The translations under genes and the position numbers were made by a program. A DNA stretch of 64,000 bases, taken from assembly GCA_022340585.1 (NCBI GenBank), contig JAJDNS010000061.1, forward strand, positions 47,957 to 111,956, given 5' to 3'. Below, one piece after another: positions 33,887 to 42,272 of this stretch (its first letter is position 1; each line of letters opens with the position of its first letter). A model generated the notes under the pieces. The model had not been told where the DNA came from and did not search any database. It saw only the letters and a program-made list of their open reading frames with translations. The stretch is from Acidobacteriota bacterium. GTDB lineage: Bacteria; Acidobacteriota; Vicinamibacteria; Fen-336.

Positions 33887-34876
33887 ATCTCGGACCCGGC
33901 CACGAAGGACGACATCTTCGACTCCGAGTTCCTGTCGGAGCTCGAGGGGTTGGTCGCCGAATCCGGCATGGCGGTGTCGTCCGCCCTCGGCGACCTGGCC
34001 CTGGACGCCGGGCTTCAGGAGGCGGTGGACGCCTTCTCCTATGGGCCGGAAGGCGTGGCCCGGCTGACCGAGGAGACCTTCCTCACCCTTCCTCCCGCCC
34101 TCCTCGCCGAGCGCTGCAACTCCCTGATCGAGTCCTGCCGCCGAAGCCCGCGGCAGGAAGCGGCCCAGGCCGTCGAGAGCTTCGTGGTCTTCTTCCAGAC
34201 GCTGCTGCCGACCCTGGGCAAGGACGCGGCGGAGGAGGTCAAGGCGACGTTCTTCCGGCTGGCCCCGACCCTCCTGCAGATGGCCTGGGACGACTACGGG
34301 GAGCGGGCCGACCGCCGCGAGGACGGCCGACTGGCGCTGCGCCAGATCGAGACGCTGCTCCTCGAGGTGGCGAGCGTGAAGCTTGCACCGGCGGAGAGCG
34401 AGCTCCTCTTCCGCAGTCTCGACCAGCTGGGCACCCTCATCAAGGGCGGCGAGTACGCCCTGGCCCGGGACCTCGTGGCGGGGCCCCTCGTCGACATCCT
34501 CCGCAAGAACCGGGTCGCGCGGTCGCTGTTCCGCCTCATGGAGGTCGAGGTCGCCATCCAGCGCTACCTGAAGGAGCGCCTGGGCTACACGACACCCCAG
34601 CTGCGCCTGCCCGACGACATCGCCGCCCTCTCGGAGTTCGGGCCGGTGCGGGTGTTCGGCGAGAAGGGCTTCGACGGGACCCACCGCCAGTACCTCCAGC
34701 TTCAGCTGCCGGACATCCCCATCCTCAGCGACATCGTGGTCCACCTCGCTCCGGATCCCGGGACCGAGCAGCGCGACCTGCGCCTCGACGGGCTGGGCAG
34801 CGTCGAGCTGGACGTCCCCCCGGGCCTGTACCGGATCGGGCTGGGCTATGCTCCCGAGGACACCCGGGGCCTCTGA
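33887..34876 (+). CDS. Unrecognised protein, possible AUC start codon
   Basis: A largely helical, acidic, soluble protein of about 329 residues; I do not recognise the family. It begins SDPATKDDIFDSEFLSELEG, has leucine-rich helices in the middle (SFVVFFQTLLPTLGKDAAEEVKA) and ends with beta-type sequence (LDGLGSVELDVPPGLYRIGLGY). A perfect TAGGAGG sits 6 bases before ATC at 33887, and no ATG, GTG or TTG lies near it in frame; the next candidate upstream (ATG 33806) lies above the probable -10 box. I therefore suspect an AUC start, or a sequencing or mutational change of ATG to ATC. A TTG near residue 20 is another option. Confidence 0.65.
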   Translation: MSDPATKDDIFDSEFLSELEGLVAESGMAVSSALGDLALDAGLQEAVDAFSYGPEGVARLTEETFLTLPPALLAERCNSLIESCRRSPRQEAAQAVESFVVFFQTLLPTLGKDAAEEVKATFFRLAPTLLQMAWDDYGERADRREDGRLALRQIETLLLEVASVKLAPAESELLFRSLDQLGTLIKGGEYALARDLVAGPLVDILRKNRVARSLFRLMEVEVAIQRYLKERLGYTTPQLRLPDDIAALSEFGPVRVFGEKGFDGTHRQYLQLQLPDIPILSDIVVHLAPDPGTEQRDLRLDGLGSVELDVPPGLYRIGLGYAPEDTRGL

Positions 34877-34917
34877 CCCGGCGGCGGCGGAATCACCGGC
34901 CGGCTTTCCCGACGCGC

Positions 34918-35661
34918 CTACCCCAGCCAGAGCTTCACGGCGAAGACGACGATGGCGATGGTGACCACGCCCTGGACCCAGGCGTGGCCCTTGAGGACGG
35001 TCAAGCGCACCCCGAGGAGGCTGCCGGCGAAGCTGCCGACGGCCAGCGCCGCCCCCGCGACCCAGTCGACCTTGCCCGCCCAGGCAAACAGGGCCAGGGC
35101 GAGGCAGGTAGTGAGAAGGATGACGAGGAGCTTGACCGCGTTGCCCCGGACGAGGTCCAGGCCGGCCACGGTGGTGAGCGCCAGCACGAAGAAGCCCACC
35201 CCGGCCTGCACGAACCCGGCGTAGACACCGGCGACGGCGAACGCGGTGGCGAGGATCAGGCGCTGGTGGGGGAAGCGCCGGAGCGCGGCGGCGGCGCGGC
35301 CCCCGCGGTCGAGGAGCGTCCAGAGGGTGACGACGACCATGAGGGTGGCCAGGATTCGTCGGAAGTCCTGGTCGGCGACCCGGAGGGCGAGCCAGGCTCC
35401 GAGGGCGGCGCCGGCGAGAGCTGGGAGCGAGGCCCGGAGCGCCCAGCCCCAGTCGAGGACCCGGTGCCGGTGGAAGCCCCAGACCCCTCCCACGTTCTGG
35501 GCGATGATCCCGAGGCGATTGGTGCCGTTCGCCTCGACGGCGGGCAGGCCGAAGAAGATGAGCAGGGGCAGGGTGAGGAAGGACCCCCCTCCGGCGATCA
35601 CGTTCAGGACCGAGGCCAGGAAGCCGACGGTCGTCAGGGCCAGGAGCTCGAGGATGGACAT
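34918..35661 (-). CDS. TauE/SafE family sulfite/anion exporter
   Basis: A 247-residue membrane protein with seven to eight helices in two repeats. Typical segments are LLALTTVGFLASVLNVIAGGGSFLTLPLLIFFGLPAVEANGTNRLG in the first half and FAVAGVYAGFVQAGVGFFVLALT in the second, the GGGxxxxP pattern of the TSUP superfamily. Members export sulfite, sulfoacetate or other organic anions. No sulfur-metabolism gene is adjacent. The ATG at 35661 is chosen because TTGGGG-N17-TATGAT lies directly upstream and covers the earlier ATG at 35679. Confidence 0.88.
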   Translation of the reverse strand: MSILELLALTTVGFLASVLNVIAGGGSFLTLPLLIFFGLPAVEANGTNRLGIIAQNVGGVWGFHRHRVLDWGWALRASLPALAGAALGAWLALRVADQDFRRILATLMVVVTLWTLLDRGGRAAAALRRFPHQRLILATAFAVAGVYAGFVQAGVGFFVLALTTVAGLDLVRGNAVKLLVILLTTCLALALFAWAGKVDWVAGAALAVGSFAGSLLGVRLTVLKGHAWVQGVVTIAIVVFAVKLWLG

Positions 35662-35674
35662 CGTGGCTGGCGCG

Positions 35675-35703
35675 ATCATACGTCGGGCCCCCGGGCTCCC
35701 CAA
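35675..35703 (-). promoter_or_regulatory. TauE/SafE gene promoter
   Basis: On the minus strand TTGGGG (35703-35698), 17 bases, TATGAT (35680-35675). The ATG at 35661 is 13 bases beyond the -10, so the leader is only a few bases long. Confidence 0.55.
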
Positions 35704-35873
35704 GCCGAGTGCCGTGCTAGGCTGGGCACCGATTCGTCCCTTCAGCGGCCTGGACAAGGAAGGCCGAGACGCGTGAGGAAGAGTCTACGCGTTCGGTGTT
35801 CGGCGCCGGGCGAGATCGCTCGGGGCGACGAGTTCCTGGAGGCGGCCCCGGGGATTGACGCACCCAGACATCC

Positions 35874-35903
35874 AGCCGGAACCGGCCACCGCCGGTTCCG
35901 GCT
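35874..35903 (+). promoter_or_regulatory. 12-bp hairpin directly before the RraA-like ribosome site
   Basis: AGCCGGAACCGG (35874-35885) pairs perfectly with CCGGTTCCGGCT (35892-35903) over a 6-base loop. GGGAGG follows at once and the ATG is at 35916, so the hairpin could control ribosome access, or be a repeat-derived palindrome. Confidence 0.5.
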
Positions 35904-35915
35904 CGGGAGGCAGAG

Positions 35916-36806
35916 ATGATCATCAGGGGCATGGCCCTCGCGGCCGCGTTCCTCACCCTGGCCGGCAGCGTGGCCGAGGCCCAGCTGGGCATGTTCTCGA
36001 AGGAGCAGCGCGAGGCCCTCACCGCGGAGTGGACGGGGGAGCGTTTCGAGGACGGGAGGCCCAGGGTGCCGTCCGACGTCCTCGAGCGCATGACGGAGGT
36101 CACCGCCGAGGAGGCCTGGGGGGTGCTTCGCAAGGCCGGGTACACCCTCCAGTTCGAAGGGGGCTGGAAGGAAATCAACGCGGGCGAGCCGGGACGACGC
36201 CTGGTGGGCCGCGTGGTGACCGCGGTCTTCATGCCGAAACGCCCCGACATGAACGGCATGATCAATCGGTTCGCCGAGGCCGAGGGCCGGGTGGGAGGGG
36301 GTCAGAACTCCTGGGTGATCGACACCCTGAGGCCCGGGGACGTCCTCGTGGTGGACATGTTCGGGAAGATCAAGGACGGGACCTTCGCCGGTGACAACCT
36401 CGCCACCTCCATCTACTCCAAGAGCGGCACCGGACTCGTCGTCGACGGCTCGGTGAGGGACCTCTCGGGGATCCTCGAGATCGATGGCTTCCTGGGCTAC
36501 GTCCGGGACTTCGATCCCAGCGCCATCGCCGACGTGATGATCGCGGGGATCAACGTTCCCATTCGGATCGGGGAGGTCACGGTGCTTCCCGGCGACGTCC
36601 TCCTGAGCGACCCCGAGGGCCTCACCTTCATCCCGCCCCACCTGGCGGCGGAGGTGGCCGACGTCTCGGAGGACATCCGCTTCCGCGACGAGTGGGGCCA
36701 CACCATGCTCCGCGAGGGGAAGTACACCCCGGGTCAGATCGACACCAGGTGGACCCCGGAGATGGAGGTGGAGTTCGAGGCCTGGAAGAAGGAGCGGAAG
36801 AGGTAA
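35916..36806 (+). CDS. Exported RraA/DlpA-like family protein
   Basis: A 296-residue protein with a signal peptide (MIIRGMALAAAFLTLAGSVAEAQ) in front of an RraA-like (dimethylmenaquinone-methyltransferase-like) fold. The family motif appears as DMFGKIKDGTFAGDNLATSIYSKSGTGLVVDGSVRD, in which G-x-R-D binds the metal and substrate in aldolase members of this fold. RraA itself inhibits RNase E in the cytoplasm; an exported version must do something else, possibly act as a class II pyruvate aldolase or hydrolase. The C-terminal extension is Glu/Lys-rich. GGGAGG precedes the ATG, and a 12-bp hairpin lies directly before it. Confidence 0.8.
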   Translation: MIIRGMALAAAFLTLAGSVAEAQLGMFSKEQREALTAEWTGERFEDGRPRVPSDVLERMTEVTAEEAWGVLRKAGYTLQFEGGWKEINAGEPGRRLVGRVVTAVFMPKRPDMNGMINRFAEAEGRVGGGQNSWVIDTLRPGDVLVVDMFGKIKDGTFAGDNLATSIYSKSGTGLVVDGSVRDLSGILEIDGFLGYVRDFDPSAIADVMIAGINVPIRIGEVTVLPGDVLLSDPEGLTFIPPHLAAEVADVSEDIRFRDEWGHTMLREGKYTPGQIDTRWTPEMEVEFEAWKKERKR

Positions 36807-36853
36807 CGACGTCGCCACGGCCGAGGCCCGACCAACGCCGACGTCACCCGACC

Positions 36854-38056
36854 CTACGCCGGCACCGACGCGCGGGCGAAACGGCCCTCGCCCTCCACGG
36901 TGTAGCTGCGCGTCGAGGCGGGGATGAACACCGTCCGCCCCGCGCCCAGGGGGCGTTCGATGTCGCCAGAGCGAAGCATGCACGATCCCTCGAGCCCGAG
37001 GAGGATCTCCACTCCTCGTCCCGGCGCCGGGGTGAACGGCCCCGACCCCCCCAGCTCGACGAGCCCCAGCTCGAACTCCCGAGCCTCGGTGCGGAAGACC
37101 CGCTGGCCCGGTCCGGCGTCGTCGCCGCGCAGCACCTCGGGCGGGCGGGTCTCGAAGCTCAGGATGGCCAGGAGGGCCGGAAGGTCGACGTTCTTGGGGG
37201 TGAGGCCGCCCCGCAGCACGTTGTCCGAGTTGGCCATGATCTCCAGTGCGGTGCCCTCGAGGTAGGCGTGCAGCTCCCCGGCCGGGAGGAAGAGCGCCTC
37301 CCCGGGGGCCAGGGCCAGGAGGTTGAGGTAGAGGGGGCTCAGGCTGCCGACGTCGCCGGGATACCGGGCGTGGAGGCGGGCGACCCAGTCCCAGGCGGGG
37401 TCGTCCTGTCGGGCCGACTCCTCCCGGGCGCGGGACAGCACGGCCGCCCTCTCGTCCTCCTCCAGGGTCATGAGGCGCGTGAACAGCGCCCGGAGGGATT
37501 CCGGTGTGCGCTCCCGGGCGAGCCGACCGATCTCCCGGTCGAGCTCCTCGCCGGCCACCGGCTCCAGGAGGCGGGCGACGCTGTCCGGAGGCCGGAAGCC
37601 CTTGAGGGCGGAGAACGAGGTGAGGGCGCACACGAGCTCGGGCTTGTGGTTGGGGTCGCGGTAGTTGCGGTGGGGGGCGTCGAGCGGGGTTCCCTCGGCA
37701 TTCTCCCGAGCCCAGCCCGCGCGGGCCTGCTCGTGGTCGGGGTGAGCCTGGATGGAGAGAGGCTCGGCCGCGGCCAGGACCTTGAAGAGGAAGGGCAGCT
37801 CGTTGCCGAGGCGCTCGCAGACCTCGGCGCCGAGCAGGCTCACCGGGTCGTCCTCGATCACCTTGTCGAGAGGGCCGAGGCCCGGTGGCTGTGTGACCAG
37901 CGACGGGGCCCTGGGGTGGGCGCCGATCCACAGCTCGGCCTCGGGCAACTCGCTGGGACTGGGGCGACCGAGGAGCTCGGCGAGGGCGGTCCGCGATCCC
38001 CAGGCGTAGTTCTGGATGGGGTTCTCGAGCACGAGCGGTGGCAGGCCGGCGCCCAT
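36854..38056 (-). CDS. manA: Mannose-6-phosphate isomerase, class I
   Basis: A 400-residue type I phosphomannose isomerase, a zinc enzyme interconverting mannose 6-phosphate and fructose 6-phosphate. Family segments are NPIQNYAWGSRTALAELLG, SIQAHPDHEQA, NHKPELVCALTSFSALKGFR and LPAGELHAYLEG, which supply the zinc-binding His/Glu set. The ATG at 38056 is 9 bases after a TATAGT box and fits the family N terminus; no Shine-Dalgarno is seen, so translation is probably leaderless. It converges with the RraA-like gene (47 bases between the stops). Confidence 0.94.
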   Translation of the reverse strand: MGAGLPPLVLENPIQNYAWGSRTALAELLGRPSPSELPEAELWIGAHPRAPSLVTQPPGLGPLDKVIEDDPVSLLGAEVCERLGNELPFLFKVLAAAEPLSIQAHPDHEQARAGWARENAEGTPLDAPHRNYRDPNHKPELVCALTSFSALKGFRPPDSVARLLEPVAGEELDREIGRLARERTPESLRALFTRLMTLEEDERAAVLSRAREESARQDDPAWDWVARLHARYPGDVGSLSPLYLNLLALAPGEALFLPAGELHAYLEGTALEIMANSDNVLRGGLTPKNVDLPALLAILSFETRPPEVLRGDDAGPGQRVFRTEAREFELGLVELGGSGPFTPAPGRGVEILLGLEGSCMLRSGDIERPLGAGRTVFIPASTRSYTVEGEGRFARASVPA

Positions 38057-38065
38057 CGTGCGCCG

Positions 38066-38071
38066 ACTATA
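38066..38071 (-). promoter_or_regulatory. -10 hexamer of manA
   Basis: TATAGT on the minus strand, 9 bases before the manA ATG. The same short divergent region (38057-38126) also carries CATGAT for the opposite gene. Confidence 0.55.
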
Positions 38072-38114
38072 CGGTGCCCACCCAGGGGTGTCGAGAGCCC
38101 CGCGACCGGTGTGC

Positions 38115-38120
38115 CATGAT
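38115..38120 (+). promoter_or_regulatory. -10 hexamer of the gene at 38127
   Basis: CATGAT ends 6 bases before the GTG start at 38127; another apparent leaderless arrangement. Confidence 0.45.
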
Positions 38121-38126
38121 GCCGGT

Positions 38127-38987
38127 GTGGGAGGAAGAGCAGGGCGTGTCGGGGCGCTGGTGACGGCGCTCAACCTCGCGCTCGCTGGGCTGGCGGCGGC
38201 GGACGGTGCCCGCGTGGTCTCCCGCGAGGAGATCCTCCAGGCCATGCGTCACAGCCAGGGATACGCCCTCACCGCGACCTCCAACGGTCCGCGGCTGCAG
38301 GCCGAGGTCTTGCTCCGCCTCATCGGCCGGGCGCGAGAACAGGACCCGGAGCGACGGCCCCTGTTCGTCGGCCACCAGGAGTGGTACGAGGCCTTCCTCG
38401 AACGCACCGGGCTCTCTCCGGAACGCGCCCCCCTCTACGTCCGGAAGGCCTGGGAGATCGGCCAGGACCTGGTGCTCGACTACCGCTGGGAGCGGGTGGT
38501 CGAGCATGTCGTGAAGGGGCCCCGCCCCCGGACCGTCGCCAACGTGGAGATCTTCTGGCGCGATCGTCCCGGCCGCCCGAAGAAGCTCTCGTACGACGAC
38601 CTGCAGTCGGACCCGACCCTTCGGGTCACCCAGAAGCAGCTGATCCGCTACCGCCTGGTCGACTACGCGGACCGTCGATGGTATGCGGACGTGAGCGGCC
38701 TCCACGGGCGCCCGACCTCGGGGCCCCTCGGGCTTCTCTTCAAGGTCCTGGGGGAGGCCCGGGTGGTCGAGAGCCGCAGCGCCCTCTCCGCCGACGGCCT
38801 GCACATCGTGCGTGGCCGTGGGCGCAAGCTGGGCCTCACCCGGGTGGGCACCGCCACGGTCTGGCCCGACGGGCACGCGCGCAAGGGCGTGCCCCGCGGC
38901 CGACCCGACCTCCGGGCCCTGGTCAGGCGTCTGAAGGAGCCCCTCGAGATTCGCTTCCGGCCGTTCGAGGCGCCGGGGGCGGAGTGA
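38127..38987 (+). CDS. Exported protein of unknown function
   Basis: A 286-residue protein I do not recognise. With the GTG at 38127 it begins GGRAGRVGALVTALNLALAG, a convincing signal peptide, so it is probably periplasmic. The mature part is basic (RPRTVANVEIFWRDRPGRPKKLSYDDLQSDPTLRVTQKQLIRYRLVDYADRRWYADV) with mixed alpha/beta pattern and no known motif. No metal or nucleotide site is evident. It is divergent from manA with only about 70 bases between the starts, and ends 4 bases before the convergent DUF3014 gene. Confidence 0.65.
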   Translation: MGGRAGRVGALVTALNLALAGLAAADGARVVSREEILQAMRHSQGYALTATSNGPRLQAEVLLRLIGRAREQDPERRPLFVGHQEWYEAFLERTGLSPERAPLYVRKAWEIGQDLVLDYRWERVVEHVVKGPRPRTVANVEIFWRDRPGRPKKLSYDDLQSDPTLRVTQKQLIRYRLVDYADRRWYADVSGLHGRPTSGPLGLLFKVLGEARVVESRSALSADGLHIVRGRGRKLGLTRVGTATVWPDGHARKGVPRGRPDLRALVRRLKEPLEIRFRPFEAPGAE

Positions 38988-38991
38988 CGGG

Positions 38992-39858
38992 CTATGGGGC
39001 GGGGCGCTCCGCGGGGGCGGCCAGCGCGGCCTTGATCTCGCGCAGCCTGGCCTGGACCGCCTTCACGTTGCGGGGGCCCATGCGCAGGAACTGCTTCTGG
39101 GCCGGGGAGAGCTGCTCGTAGCGGGGATCGGCGTAGCGAAACGTCGTGGCGTGAGGCACGAGCTCGACCTCGGCGTCGAGGACCGGGACCGCCAGCAGGT
39201 TGTCGATCGCCCGGTTGAGGATGGTCCGGAAGCGGACGTCGGGCATCCCGAAGTCCTGGAAGGCGATCTCGAAGAGGGGCTCGAGGGAACGGTAGGTCTG
39301 CACGGTGGCGCCGGCATCGAGGGAGGCGATGGCGTTCGCCATCACGTCGTAGCCCGCGAAGCCCGCCGGATCCGGGACGAAGGAGCGCCCGACTCGCCTG
39401 GGGACGAAATGCGCCTTGGGCTCGAGGAAGAGGAGGTGAGGCCGGGGGGACTCGCCGGTGGCCACGTTCACCGTGACCACGGTGGTGGTGCGGATGAGGC
39501 CGCTCTGGGCGAGCCAGCGGGCCAGCTCCGGGTTCGTCGACACCGCGGTCAGCAGGTCGCGGACGAGGCCGTCGCTCTCGTCGAGGGAGGGCAGGACGAG
39601 AGGGGTCGTTCCGGGGGCGGGAGTGGGAGGTGGAGTGACGGCCACCGGAGGTGGCGTGGCCGCGACCTCCGGCTCCGGCGGGGTCCGGAAGAGCAGGTAG
39701 AGCGCGGCCAGAAGACCGATGGCGACGATGGCCACCAGGGCCAGCATGGCCGGGAAGAAGAGGCCGCCCTCCTTCTTCTCCGGACCGGGGCGGTACGGCG
39801 GGGGCGGCTCGTCGGGCGACCCGGTGTGCTCCAGCTCGTACTCTTCGAGATCGGACAT
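38992..39858 (-). CDS. DUF3014 domain membrane-anchored protein
   Basis: A 288-residue protein with an acidic, proline-rich cytoplasmic start, a single membrane helix at about residues 35-57 (FPAMLALVAIVAIGLLAALYLLF), a proline/threonine spacer and a periplasmic DUF3014 domain (SLDESDGLVRDLL, LAQSGLIRTTTVVTVNVATGE, SLEPLFEIAFQDFG). The function is unknown. The start is the ATG at 39858 with GGAGAGGCAGAC before it. It converges with the exported protein gene, with 4 bases between stop codons. Confidence 0.85.
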   Translation of the reverse strand: MSDLEEYELEHTGSPDEPPPPYRPGPEKKEGGLFFPAMLALVAIVAIGLLAALYLLFRTPPEPEVAATPPPVAVTPPPTPAPGTTPLVLPSLDESDGLVRDLLTAVSTNPELARWLAQSGLIRTTTVVTVNVATGESPRPHLLFLEPKAHFVPRRVGRSFVPDPAGFAGYDVMANAIASLDAGATVQTYRSLEPLFEIAFQDFGMPDVRFRTILNRAIDNLLAVPVLDAEVELVPHATTFRYADPRYEQLSPAQKQFLRMGPRNVKAVQARLREIKAALAAPAERPAP

Positions 39859-40017
39859 GTCTGCCTCTCCGGGGAGACTACGCCAAAGCGCCGCCCGGGC
39901 GCCAGGAGTGCCTCCACCGGAGTGAACGACCGGGCGCGCCGCAGGGTTCCCCGGGACCGTCCGAGGTCCGCTCCCCCCTCGGGACGAGGTGCGGTGCCGG
40001 AGGAGGGAAAAGCAGGC

Positions 40018-40023
40018 TAAGAT
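40018..40023 (+). promoter_or_regulatory. -10 hexamer before the Rho-N-like gene
   Basis: TAAGAT gives a leader of about 40 bases ending in GGAGGACAGACGGG before the ATG at 40069. No clear -35 is seen. Confidence 0.4.
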
Positions 40024-40068
40024 TGTGGTTTCGAACTCAACCGATCACGGAAGCGGAGGACAGACGGG

Positions 40069-40401
40069 ATGGCTCACACCTACGAGGAGCTGCACAAGAA
40101 GACGGTGGCGGAGCTGCGGGACATCGCCAAGGACATCGACCACGAGGCGGTCCAGGGCTACACCCAGCTGAACAAGGAGCACCTGCTCCCGGCGATCTGC
40201 AAGGCCCTCGACATCAAGATCGAGAAGCACCACCACCACGAGGCGACGGGCATCGACAAGAAGAAGGTCAAGGACGAGCTCAAGGAGCTGAGGGCCGCCC
40301 GGCAGAAGGCGATCGAGTCCGGCGATCACACCGAGCTCAAGGCGATCCGCCGGAAGTACCACCGTCTCAACCACCGGATCCGCGCCGCCTCGGTCGCGTA
40401 G
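40069..40401 (+). CDS. Small protein with Rho-termination-factor N-terminal-like domain
   Basis: A 110-residue, highly charged protein. The first 45 residues (YEELHKKTVAELRDIAKDI...VQGYTQLNKEHLLPAICKALDI) are the SAP-like helical domain found at the N terminus of Rho, which in small stand-alone proteins may bind nucleic acid. A histidine cluster HHHH (near residue 56) follows and could bind metal, then a lysine/arginine-rich helical tail (KKVKDELKELRAARQKAIESG). Function unknown; DNA or RNA binding is inferred. GGAGGA precedes the ATG. It converges with sppA (6 bases between stops). Confidence 0.78.
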   Translation: MAHTYEELHKKTVAELRDIAKDIDHEAVQGYTQLNKEHLLPAICKALDIKIEKHHHHEATGIDKKKVKDELKELRAARQKAIESGDHTELKAIRRKYHRLNHRIRAASVA

Positions 40402-40407
40402 TCGTCC

Positions 40408-42258
40408 CTACGGCCACTCCTCGCCGCAGAGGCAGTGGCCGTAGAGGCCTTTCGGGTCGTTCCAGAGCGCCAGGCGGCCCAGCTCGTTCTCGACGGAGCG
40501 GAGTCCCGCGCCGACCGGGCTCGCCGAACCCGCCCGCGGAGCGCTCGTCCCCTTCGCGCTCAGGAGCCATTCCAGGATCCGGTCACGCAAGCTCCGCTCC
40601 TCTTCCACGTAGAACACCCGGTAGCCCTCCCCGAGCTCCGCGCGCTTCGCCGCCGACTCGATGGCCTCCGGCAGGCCCCCCAGTCGGTCCACGAGCCCCA
40701 GCTCCAGGGCGTCGGCGCCGCTCCACACCCGGCCGCGGGCGATGCGGTCCACCTCGTCCCACGTCTGGCCCCGGGCCTCGGCGACGCGCGCCACGAAGTT
40801 CCGGTACGAGTCGTCGATCCACAGCTGCATGGCTTCCTCCACCCGGGGGTCCAGGGGCCGACCGGGGTTGAAGACGCCGGTGTAGCTCGTGGTCCCCACG
40901 CCGTCCAGGTGGACGCCGAGGTACTTCGCCAGGGCCCGGTCCACGGTGGGGAAGAGGGCGAAGATCCCGATGGAGCCGGTGATCGTGGAGGGGCGGGCCC
41001 AGATCTCGTCGGCGGCGCTCGAGATGAAGTAGGCGGCCGAGGCCGCGGTGCTGCCCATGGACACCACCAGGGGCTTGCCTTCCTCCCGCACGAGCTCACA
41101 CTCGCGGCGGATCAGCTCCGAGGCGAAGACGCTCCCGCCCGGGCTGTCGACGCGGAGCACGATGGCCCTCGCGCTCTCGTCGTTCCGGGCGCGGCGGATG
41201 AGATGCGAGGTCGAGTCTCCGCCAATGGACCCCGGGGGCTGTCGGCCGTCGAGCACGTCTCCGGCGGCCACGACCACCGCCACGCCGTCGCCCCGCCCCT
41301 TGGGCCGGCGGTCGCCGTCGTGGGCGGCGAGAAAGGTCCGCCAGGAGACCTGCTTGAAGGTCTCCCCCTCGTCGTCCTCGCCGACGAGCTCGATCATGCG
41401 TTGCCGGACCTCGTCGCGCCGGGCGAGGCGGTCGACGAAGCCGGCGTCGAGCGCCGCCCGGGCCAGGTCCCCTCGCGCGGCCCGGAGCTGCTCGAGGGTG
41501 GTGTCGATCCACTCCTGGACCTGCTCGGGGCGACGCCCCCTGGCCGAGGCCACGTCTTCGAGCCAGGTGGCCCACAAGTCGCCGTAGACGTCGAGGGCGG
41601 CCTCCCGGGCCTCGGGTGACATGTCGTTCCTCAGATAGGGCTCGACCGCCGACTTGTACTCACCGACCCGGAAGACGTGGACGTCGATCCCGTAGCGGTC
41701 GAGTCCTTCCCGGTAGTAGGCCCGGTACCCGCCGAAGCCCTCCAGCACGAGCAGCCCCTCGGGGTGCAGGACGGCTTCGTCGGCGTGGGCCATGAGGTAG
41801 TAGGGCCGTTGGGTCAGGGCCTCGGAGTAGGCGACGACGGTCTTCCCGCCGGCCTTGAAGTCGAGGAGGGCCTCGCGCACCGCCCGCAGCTTGCTCATGC
41901 CCCCGCCCCGGAAGCCGTCGAGATCGAGGTAGAGGGCGGCAATGCGCTCGTCGTCCTTCGCGAGCCGGAGCGCGTCGAGGACATCACGCAGGAGGGCCTG
42001 GGCCGGCCGCGTCGACAGCCCCAGGAGGGGCCCGGCGAGGTTGGGTGTTCTCTCGCCGGAAAGCTGCTCCACGAGGACCCCCTTCGGGTCCAGGACCAGG
42101 GCTGCTCCCTTCGGGACGCGAGGGCGGGAGCGATACGCCGCCACGGCGAGAGCGACGAGAGCCGCCAGGAGTCCCAGGAAGAGCAGGTGGGCGGTGGCGC
42201 GCGTGAGGGTGTCGAGAGCGCGGCCGAGGCGGTTCAGGGCGGAAGGACGCTCGGTCAT
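40408..42258 (-). CDS. sppA: Signal peptide peptidase SppA, 67-kDa type
   Basis: A 616-residue membrane-anchored serine protease that degrades released signal peptides. An N-terminal membrane helix (about residues 22-42) precedes two crotonase-like halves. The general base is Lys202 in GEYKSAVEP and the nucleophile Ser407 in STAASAAYF; both match E. coli Lys209 and Ser409. The usual ASGGY after the serine reads ASAAY here. The start is the ATG at 42258 with CCAGGAGAC upstream. It lies 14 bases after the CULT-domain gene and is probably cotranscribed with it. Confidence 0.94.
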   Translation of the reverse strand: MTERPSALNRLGRALDTLTRATAHLLFLGLLAALVALAVAAYRSRPRVPKGAALVLDPKGVLVEQLSGERTPNLAGPLLGLSTRPAQALLRDVLDALRLAKDDERIAALYLDLDGFRGGGMSKLRAVREALLDFKAGGKTVVAYSEALTQRPYYLMAHADEAVLHPEGLLVLEGFGGYRAYYREGLDRYGIDVHVFRVGEYKSAVEPYLRNDMSPEAREAALDVYGDLWATWLEDVASARGRRPEQVQEWIDTTLEQLRAARGDLARAALDAGFVDRLARRDEVRQRMIELVGEDDEGETFKQVSWRTFLAAHDGDRRPKGRGDGVAVVVAAGDVLDGRQPPGSIGGDSTSHLIRRARNDESARAIVLRVDSPGGSVFASELIRRECELVREEGKPLVVSMGSTAASAAYFISSAADEIWARPSTITGSIGIFALFPTVDRALAKYLGVHLDGVGTTSYTGVFNPGRPLDPRVEEAMQLWIDDSYRNFVARVAEARGQTWDEVDRIARGRVWSGADALELGLVDRLGGLPEAIESAAKRAELGEGYRVFYVEEERSLRDRILEWLLSAKGTSAPRAGSASPVGAGLRSVENELGRLALWNDPKGLYGHCLCGEEWP

Positions 42259-42272
42259 GGGGGTCTCCTGGG

